Shown here: one piece after another, positions 56,686-64,000 of the stretch
Numbering within the stretch: the stretch's first letter is position 1
Layout: each line of letters starts with the position of its first letter
NCBI GenBank assembly: GCA_944472155.2
Contig: OX235271.1
Span: 100,763,256 to 100,827,255, forward strand
Origin: Trichobilharzia szidati
Taxonomy: Eukaryota > Platyhelminthes > Trematoda > Strigeidida > Schistosomatidae
Direction of reading: 5' to 3'
DNA: 64,000 bases
Made by a program: the position numbers and the translations under genes
The notes under the pieces: generated by a model
The model's input: only the letters and a program-made list of their open reading frames with translations
What the model was told of the DNA's origin: nothing
The model's database searches: none

Positions 56686-57300
56686 AAAATAGATATGTAC
56701 CACTAATCAATCATACTTGGTCTAAATTCCCGATTGTCTATATCTTCTTATGGATAGGGTAACAAATGTCTTACAACTGTTTACTCATACACAAATAACA
56801 CACACCATTGTATACCGCATATACACATATATTTTCATATTCAGTTATCTACGACTATGAACGTTTCGTCGAGTGTAATCACTAAAACTTTGCTGAGAAT
56901 TACACTCTGTTTAAAGTGTTTAACAAAAGTATACCAATTCTGCTCAACTGTATTACGTCATCCAATTCACTTAATCAATTCTATTTTATTTTCCATCTTA
57001 ACGTTTGTCTTCAAGCCAAATAATACTTATATTACATAATTATCTAAACTTTATAAATCTAATGTACACATACACAAACAAAATTGCATATATATGCGAG
57101 TGTACAGCTCAGTGAATGAATTCGCCGAAAAGAGTCTCTTTGCTGAATGCCTTCTTTTCTTTTTTTCTAAGAAGTCTGAGGTCAAATTTTGATCACAGCT
57201 CATACAATTTTGTTGATTATATTTTGATGGCTGTTTCATGACTCAAATGATTGGACAAAGTTAAAAAACAAAAAATCCTTTTTATATATAAACCCCTGTA

Positions 57301-58161
57301 ATGTTAATTTCGATTAATTTCCTTGAAGACGTGCAGTCCAGTTTGCCTACCGAAACGTTGGAGCTACTCATATCAGTTTCGCTGAGATTCTACAGATATA
57401 ACTCTTACAAATCGGTGAGAGTTTTCAGTAAATCTGATGTTCGATATCGTTTTATGTTCATGCGCATACACTGAAATCTGAGGAAAAGTGAGCAGGTTCC
57501 CTGCACTCAACATTCTCAATTTTCAAGCATGTTGTGATGAAAGCATGGGGGGCACTCGTTCAGATATCTGCAGATGACCTGTGATGGAGACGAAATGTTG
57601 AATTCTTAGAATTTCCTAGACTACTGCTTTGCAAAGTCTCTAGCCTGAGCTTAGTAATGAGTATTTATGTCATTTTACATCAGCCAGCAAAAGGGCGTTT
57701 GATCAGTTCAAGGAAAGCATTTATATAGTGATCGTTAATACCCTTTCAGTAACATATCTATAGCTAAAAGAAGCCTTACGTGTTTGATTTTATGTTTATG
57801 TTAACAATCGTTTTACACTAACACATGGTTGAAATATCTGTTTTTGTGAAAATTACTACCGAGATTGTAACTCAGATAGTTCAGACCTTCATCAATGACG
57901 AGTATATCCTCAAACGCATCAGTCCTTCATAGAATACAAACAGTGGTTGACAAAACGCTAGCTAGATCTTTTTTACTTTCATATTTCATCGAAATAACGT
58001 CATAATATGCTCCAAAATTAACTCCTTTGCGAATTTGTTTGATTCACTCATTCTGCACAACACGACTATCTATTGCATTACGCATGTCCCTCTAACTAAC
58101 CAAATTCCTTCAGTAATATTACAAACATCAAGCTGATGTATTTATTATACATTTCACTCAC
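57301..58161. other. Intronic or intergenic stretch with two CGAAA motifs
   Basis: CCTACCGAAACGTTGG at 57346 and CAGATGACCTG...GACGAAATG at 57570 resemble the hammerhead-type motifs of PLE ends, but neither keeps a full core. No gene seen. Confidence 0.35.
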
Positions 58162-58170
58162 TGAACAATT
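58162..58170 (-). CDS. Candidate 9-nt micro-exon
   Basis: Minus strand: GTAACCTGCATTTAG|AATTGTTCA|GTGAGTGAAATG. Both signals are good. Confidence 0.35.
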
Positions 58171-58754
58171 CTAAATGCAGGTTACAAGTATATCATTTAG
58201 TGCTGTGAGATTATGAAATAATGTCAAAGTGATAGTAAACACATGAAATAATTCGGATTTCATTCTGCACCCACCTCATTGGGTGTGCATGGCTTATTGA
58301 CATATGTGCGCATATGAATATCCACAAATGCAATCCCTAGCTACACATACAAAACCCAGTTCAAGAGGAAGAATGGCTTTATCACTGCGTCAGAACTTCA
58401 TCGTGTGTATCACACTACAATAAATAGTATTCTGTGACACACATATTACAGCACAAATGACACTACAGTGTCAAGTCTCAACCATGTGATACAGTGTTCT
58501 ATTTGCTCCAAAACATTTTGAAATTCAGTGTTGAATGAATCACAAGAAACCAATGTTTCGGACCTACTTCTTGAGGGAAACGACAGCTTCTGGATACGGA
58601 AATGTTTACTTTCCGTTCTCCAAGGTGCATCTGTTATCACATGCATTTCATATAGAGAATTTTGCAAAAATCTACTTCAAACCAGTATTTCCATGTAACG
58701 AGAAAACGAAAATCCATCTAGTTATAATTTTAACTTATGCACAACGTCACTTAC

Positions 58755-58763
58755 CAGCCCTGG
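58755..58763 (-). CDS. Candidate 9-nt micro-exon
   Basis: Minus strand: TTTCAATTACTGAAG|CCAGGGCTG|GTAAGTGACG. In phase 0 it encodes PGL. Confidence 0.35.
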
Positions 58764-59542
58764 CTTCAGTAATTGAAAGTACATTTGTTGGCCATGAAAG
58801 TTGCAAACTACTCAAATTTTCACAATGTTACCTGATTTTATATGACTTCCAGTGATAACTGTGGTATGAGACAAGTGGAATGTTGTTTCTAAGTGAGAGA
58901 CAAAGCCATGGATTATTCTTCTCGCAAGCTGTCAAAATATGCATCATTTCTGACTCTAAACAAAACATTTCTTCATGTCAAATTGGATATTGACGCAAGA
59001 TTCACGTATATGCCTTCGTGTTTTGAGTACTTGACCTTATCTTGTGTATTTCTTGTAATATGTCATTCAGATGCCATTAGGACAGTCAACCTGAAAAAGG
59101 ACGCTTAAATTTCATACTATCAAGCTTGTTATGGGACAGCATTAGACGAAAGAGACTTGTCTCAAAACATGAGATACTACACCAAGGAGATTTATGCAAC
59201 TTTGTCAGACTGAAGCGATCTAAAATAATACAACTATGCACATTTTTGTGTAGTTTCGTCAGTGTCAGATTAATAATAAAAACAAGAAGAAACCAAATAA
59301 GCATTTCTGAGTAACAACTCGTTACTCGTAGGATCAGCATATTCAACAAAATAGAATATCTGATATGTCTTGTGGAAGCACCATTATGCCTTAGAAAAGC
59401 GTGACTACGTGAAAGATGATATTCTGACCACAGTATTTCACTCCTGAATACATTCCACAATGATAGCATATCTCTACGCTGTTTATAAATTTTCTACCAG
59501 TTGAATAACAACAACAGATACATTTCGTTTTTAGTGACTTAC

Positions 59543-59557
59543 CCTTCCAGTTGTCTC
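59543..59557 (-). CDS. Candidate 15-nt micro-exon, pairs with 7881-7889
   Basis: Minus strand: GCTACCATTTACAG|GAGACAACTGGAAGG|GTAAGTCAC. In phase 0 it encodes ETTGR. The downstream intron aligns with the one after 7881-7889, where the exon is 9 nt. A change of 6 nt keeps the frame. Confidence 0.45.
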
Positions 59558-59649
59558 CTGTAAATGGTAGCAGTAATATTGACAATGAGAAGTTCATAAT
59601 GGAACATAAGATATCAGCAGTATATCCGCAATTCTCTTTAGTAGGATTT

Positions 59650-60255
59650 ACGACTGCCCGAGAGCTCTGCTCTCCTTCTCTTACTATCTCTCCGACATCA
59701 TTCTCGAAGCTTCGCCCAACTTGTCGTTGCCCGTTCGGGTTCTACTAGAGTGATAACGTGGTTTGTCGTGTCACTCGATAACCTCCACATTGTGGATCAC
59801 ATCCACCTCCATCTTCTTCTGAACATTTATCGAGCGATTGGTTTTGGTTGTTTCATTGATTGGGTTGTTTGTTGCTAATTCGTTCTAACCATCTGATCAT
59901 CAGTATGGTGTGAAAGCAGCTGTTGATGCAGCTCTGAAGCCTGTTGGAAATGCTTTCATTGAAGTATGAGCCAAACTCTGAGTCATTTGTAATTTCTGAA
60001 ATGGCATTAATATCAAGGATGTGAAGCTGGTTCCTCATGCACAGTGCAGCAGGTTTTCACACTGATTTCAGAGTGATGACGGCCGTCTCCGCCTTTTCTA
60101 TCCTGGCTTTAATATCCCCATCTGTGCTGCTTGTAGTAAGCAAGTTGAAGAGGAGATTTCCATTCGACTTCTCCTGCTGATAGTGATTAATGCATGCTAC
60201 TGTTGGTAAGGTCGCTTCATCACACCTAGTTAGAAGTCCTAATGTTGATGATAGT
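59650..60255 (-). mobile_element. Degraded RTE 3' fragment
   Basis: Minus-strand RTE C-terminal and palm region: CCGTTCGGGTTCTACTAGAG, GAGCGATTGGTTTTGG, CATCTGATCATCAGTATGG and GGCCGTCTCCGCCTTTTC landmarks follow the order in the right-hand RTE. The (AAT)n tail is lost and all frames are broken. Confidence 0.8.
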
Positions 60256-60977
60256 TTCAAAAATGTTTCACCATTCTCTGCGCTAATCTATAAGAGGTGA
60301 AACTGACACTGTATTTACCATATCACTAGTTCAGAAAATGAAAGATTCATTGACGCTTAAAATCTTGAGAAATGGAACATGTAAACTAAAGTATCCTGAT
60401 GTACTCCATGAGAATTAAAACAACAGAAATGAAGGCAGATATCTCTTACATTCAATATTTTGCTTTTCATGTTTGCAAAGAGGACATCTCGATGAAGCCT
60501 TGAAGGTATTCATTGAATTACTTGTGAAAAACCCGTTCACAACTATGATATACTGTTCAAATAGTAAAACTCTACGGACATGTGATATGACAAATTTATT
60601 ACAGTTCCTTATCTCAGACAGCACAAGGATTATGCTTGAAGAATATGCAGAGAAATATACATAAGTCATACTCATTTCAGGCTCAAATTTTTTCTTCATT
60701 TCATTCTATAGTAGTACGCTTTAGGTCTCTTTACAACAGGCTTAAAAGCCACCAGATGGTATAGAAGAGAATGAAAAAAGAATAGAAATTCACTCTCCAG
60801 TTCACTGATTTTCTCTGGGCTAAATCTCATGTCACTTGATTCAAATGGAATAAAAGCGGTCGTGTATTCAACCTTTTTACCCGGGACAAAGTCTTGAGGA
60901 ATTAGAGATTGTTCACACAACGACTGGTGTAATTATTCAGCGATTTTATGCAAGCATCAGAATCGAGATTTTCTTAC
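60256..60977. other. No supported gene; one TPR-like frame
   Basis: The plus-strand frame ending at 60664 contains GHLDEALKVFIELLVKNP, spaced like the second half of a TPR motif (Ala20, Phe24, Pro32). No clear acceptor precedes it and nothing adjoins it, so I leave it uncalled. Confidence 0.25.
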
Positions 60978-60986
60978 CGTTGTTAT
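60978..60986 (-). CDS. Candidate 9-nt micro-exon
   Basis: Minus strand: GCGTTTTTACTCAAAG|ATAACAACG|GTAAGAAAATC. In phase 0 it encodes ITT. It is the most 5' candidate of the second unit. Confidence 0.32.
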
Positions 60987-61074
60987 CTTTGAGTAAAAAC
61001 GCATTTTAGTCAGTTCATTTTGTCAAATACTGTATTTCTTCGAACAATTCAAGAAGCGGTCATTAACAGATGAA

Positions 61075-61125
61075 TATTACTTTGGTACTGTGGTAGAGTT
61101 TAATTCTCTATTAGAATCATTTACT
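61075..61125. mobile_element. Possible remnant of a PLE terminus
   Basis: GGTACTGTGGTAGAGTTTAA resembles GGCACTGTGGTAGAGTATAA near the end of the PLE at 4630-6073. Only about 22 bp match. Confidence 0.3.
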
Positions 61126-61259
61126 TGGTATAATATTCAGCGATGCCACACTGCCTACGAAATTTGTTACTTGCATTTATTTCAATATTTTCATATAATT
61201 GTGCTAATTCGCTGTTCGTTTCTTGCTTTCACTTGATCTCATCGCCAATAGTATTATTA

Positions 61260-61472
61260 TTATTGTTCCCTTGGGTTCCTAGTGGAACATAGGGCTTCAA
61301 CTGCACGTCTCCACTTGCTTCTGTCTTCTGCTGTACTTTTCACTTGCATCCATTTTAATCCATACTGTTTCATCTCCTCCTCACACGATCTCCTCCATGT
61401 CACCCTTGGACGTCCCACTCGCCGCTTCCCTTTCGGGTTCCACTTGAGCGTTGGCCTGACGCGCGATGTCAC
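61260..61472 (-). pseudogene. RTE C-terminal end after frameshift
   Basis: Carries LKWNPKGKRRVGRPRVTWRR, SCEEEMKQYGLKW and WRRAVEALCSTRN, the conserved RTE C-terminal segment with a KRRVGRP basic patch. It is displaced by one base from the main frame: the upstream frame reads RQANAQVEPE over the same bases. Confidence 0.82.
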
Positions 61473-63999
61473 TCAACGGCCTCCTCAGCGAGTGTCCAAC
61501 CCATCTCCACTTCCTCCTGCATATTTGTTGGGCGATTGGTTCCTGTTTCGTTTGTTCCCATAGCTTCTTGTTTGTTGTTCTTTCTGGCCATCTAATCTTC
61601 AGTATGGAGCGAAGACAGTTGTTGATAAAGGTCTGCAACCTGTTGAAAATATTCTTGGTGACTCGCCAAGTTTCTGATCCGTAAAGCAAAATTGACTTCA
61701 CGTTTGTATTGGAAATCCGAATTTTGTTGTTGATGGTGAGTGACGAAGATTTCCAGATTGGTTTCAGGTTGATGAATGTGTTTCTCGCCTTCCCGATTCT
61801 CGATTTGACATCTTCGTTCGTTCCTCCTGTGGTTGAGACAATGCTCCCCAGATAAGTGAAAGAAGTAACCTCTTTCAAATCCCTCCCGTTGATGGTGATT
61901 GGCGCTAGATGTTGCTGCTCTTGTTGGTTGTTGGTTATTTTTATAACCTCTGTCTTGTCTATGTTCACCTGGAGTCCTGTCTTGGCTGCTTCTTCGACCA
62001 GTTTGTTGGTTTTCACTTGTAAGTCTTCGATTTTGTGTGACATCAAACAAAAGTCATCCGCGAAATCCAGGTCTTCTAGATTCTTCACGTCAGTCCAGGA
62101 TATCCCTGTCTTCTCGTTTCCCACTGTCTGACGCATAATCCAGTCCACCACAATTAGGAATATCATTGGTGATAATAAGCACCCTTGTCTGACTCCTGTG
62201 TTTACTCCAAACGCTTCGCTCAGTTTTCCGTTGTGAATCACTTGACATGTGCCGTTGTCGTACAGTTGTTGAATAAGGTTGATGAATATTTGAGGTACGC
62301 CGTAGTACTCGAGTAGTTTCCAAATTACTTCGCGGTCAACGCTGTCGAAGGCCTTCTCAAAGTCTATGAAGTTGAGGTAGAGATTTGATTGCTATTCCAT
62401 GCTTTGTTCGATGATAATGCGTAGAGTTGCAATTTGGTCAGAACATGATTTGCCTTTCCTGAATCCAGCTTGTTCTGGTCGGAGTTCTGTATCCAGTGCG
62501 TCCTTGATTCTCTCCAGGATGATGCGACTCAGGATTTTACTTGGCGTCGACAGGAGCATGATTCCTCGCCAGTTCTTGCAGAGTCTCAGGTCGCCCTTCT
62601 TTGGTAGTTTCACGAGGTAACCTTTCCTCCAGTCAGTAGGCACCTTTCCCTCCTTGCTGACCTTTTGCAATAATGGAGTCAGTATATCTGCTGTCGTTTC
62701 TGGGTCCGCTTTCAGTGCTTCCGGGGGTATTCCATCTGGTCCAGCTGCTTTTCCAGCTTTCAGAAGCTTGATTGCATTCATGACTTCAGTTTTCGTTGGA
62801 GGATTGGTGTCAACTTGCAGTTGTGTACGTGCTGTTGTTGGTATTACTGGACGGGTTGTAGGTGGTGGTCGATTCAAGAGTCCTTTGAAGTGGTCCGCCC
62901 ATTGTTTAATCTGTCTTTCTTCTTTGGTAATTGGGTTCCCTTGGTTGTCTTTTATAGGTTTCACTTGTGTTGATCTCTTCCCGGATAGAGACTTGGTTAT
63001 CTGATATAGTGTCCTCAGGTCCCTTTTGCCTGCTGCCTTCTCAGCTTCAGTAGCCAGGTTGTCGTAGAATTGTCTTTTGTCCTTCCTGGCACTCTTCTTC
63101 ACTTCTTTGTCCAGTGCTGTGTAAGTTGAGCTCAGTGTCTCTTTCTCTTGTCCATCTTTGCATTGAATCATTTTTTCTTTCACCATTCTCCTCTCCTCTA
63201 TTAGTTTCCAAGTGTCTGTTGAGAGCCATTCCTTGTCTTGTTTCTTCTTTCTTCCTAAAACCGTTGAGCACGTTTCGTTGAAAATTACCTTCAGAGAGTT
63301 CCAATGGTCTTCCACGGATGATTCCTCAGTGGTGCCACGTAGTGTTTCCTGCTTTGCTCTGACAGTTGCAGTGAAAGTGTCCTTTGTGGTTGTGTCTTTC
63401 AGTTTTTGCGTGTTGAACTTGCATTGTGGCCTATCCCCAGGTATCCTCGAGGCTTTCAACTTCACCTTGAAAGTCCCTTGTACCAGATAGTGGTCTGAAC
63501 CCACATCTGCTCCTCTCCTCGATCTTGTGTCCAGTAGGCTCCGTCTCCACTTCCTTGAGATTGAAATGAAGTCTATCTGGTTTTTGGTGTGTCCATCTGG
63601 TGAAATCCATGTTGCCTTGTGTATATCCCTGTGTTTGAACACACTGACACCAATCACCAAATCATTGAAGGCGCAGAAGTCTGAGAAGAGTTCGCCATTT
63701 TCGTTCATTTCACCGAGGGCCTCACGACCCATGGTGAGTTCTCTTCCTGTATTGTCTCCTCCCAGTTTCGCATTCATGTCGCCCATCAGGATTTTGATAT
63801 CGCTCTTTGGGACGTTGTCCATTACTGTTTGTAGTTGACTGTAGAAATCCTCCTTCTTCTCATGTTCTGGGGCGTTTGTAGGCGCGTAGCACTGAATGAT
63901 TGTAACCTTTTTTCCTTTTGAGTTGAACCTGGCTGTCATTATCCTGGAGGAGATTGGTTCCCACTGCATGAGAGCTTTAGCCGCTGTTGGTGACATCAT
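61381..63999 (-). pseudogene. RTE endonuclease-reverse transcriptase polyprotein, one nonsense codon
   Basis: A single frame of about 870 codons. The APE endonuclease part shows TIIQCYAPTN, ILMGDMNAKLG, NQIDFISISRKW and GSDHYLVQ. After a linker, RT motifs follow: AAGPDGIPPEALK, LPKKGDLRLCKNWRGIMLL, QAGFRKGKSCSDQIATL, FIDFEKAFDSVDRE (first Asp), GVRQGCLLSPMIF and LDFADDFCLMS (the catalytic DD). All catalytic residues that I can check are present. A TAG at 62392-62394 replaces the Trp codon (EQSIEWQ in sister copies). Near 61462 the frame shifts; the true C-terminus continues in the frame at 61260-61472 (WRRSCEEEMKQYGLKW). The N-terminus lies outside the window. Confidence 0.88.
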
Positions 64000-64000
64000 G

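Larger units (their letters stand above)
55100..57300 (+). mobile_element. Penelope-like element, third lineage, damaged
   Basis: Starts around the N-terminal SDDELSLFKK region (55215) and continues LNKRRLSAFKKLF. The fingers of the RT are deleted. It resumes with YCQSEGIAMGSSVSPLVANL and runs through the linker and the nuclease to a 3' region with GAAAAGAGTCTCTTTGCTGAAT (57130), which matches 43308 of the second PLE. The catalytic box survives in a shifted frame as RYLDESF, with Glu in place of the usual second Asp. The exact ends are not resolved. Confidence 0.8.
61255..64000 (-). mobile_element. RTE-clade retrotransposon, best preserved copy, cut by window edge
   Basis: Runs on the minus strand from inside the endonuclease (right edge) to the 3' end GTTCCACTAGGAACCC plus an (AAT)n tail at 61255. 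The coding frame has only one premature stop (62392-62394) and one frameshift (about 61462). Its 3' end shares a 20-bp block with the family B SINE. Family placement: EN-RT without a C-terminal zinc knuckle and with a short microsatellite tail, as in the schistosome SR2 or Perere type RTE elements. Confidence 0.92.

Noticed and set aside
58535..58855. 106-codon plus-strand frame
   Set aside because: No recognisable domain, no neighbours and no splice context; it overlaps a better-supported minus-strand exon candidate at 58755.

Overview
The window reads as AT-rich genomic DNA of a flatworm, most likely a schistosome blood fluke. The evidence is the repeat set: tRNA-derived SINEs with a hammerhead-like tail of the Schistosoma SM-alpha type, RTE-clade retrotransposons of the SR2/Perere type, and Penelope-like elements (PLEs) with a GIY-YIG endonuclease. 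There is no long host ORF, no rRNA, no functional tRNA gene and no CRISPR. The organism call is inference from repeat families; I could not run a search.

The most interesting content is easy to miss because it lies below ORF size. On the minus strand I see a series of candidate micro-exons of 6 to 15 nt. Each has a polypyrimidine/AG acceptor on one side and GTAAGT or GTGAGT on the other. Three signal-peptide first exons accompany them (34469-34535 with a TATA box; 29145-29211 and 21981-22047 with a mutated donor). There are also candidate terminal coding exons ending at a stop, three of them with AATAAA at or just after it. This is the architecture of schistosome micro-exon genes (MEGs). The best support comes from duplicated blocks (2430-4390 with 52680-55095; 18349, 22311 and 29481), where splice signals and introns are conserved but the tiny exons differ. 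The full transcripts and reading phases cannot be settled from the sequence alone.

Layout. 1-9 kb: a diverged MEG-like unit (minus) with a PLE inserted at 4630-6073. 10.3-12.9 kb: a decayed SINE, two more micro-exon candidates and an RTE fragment. 12.9-18.3 kb: MEG-like exons and terminal exons interrupted by SINEs, including a hairpin-bearing composite and a head-to-head SINE palindrome. 18.3-33 kb: a tandem array of MEG-like units with RTE sequence between them, and a PLE in the last unit. 34.5 kb: the intact signal-peptide exon and promoter. 35-44 kb: RTE and SINE fragments and a second PLE with inverted terminal arms. 44-52 kb: mostly featureless, with a likely terminal exon at 47902-48043. 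52.7-61 kb: the second copy of the 2-9 kb unit, with a PLE and an RTE fragment. 61.25-64 kb: the most intact RTE, running off the right edge.

The mobile elements are linked. The SINE at 17.4 and 38.7 kb shares its 3' tail with the RTE, so it is probably mobilised by the RTE enzyme. The RTE copies sit at the joints of the tandem gene array and may have seeded its duplication.
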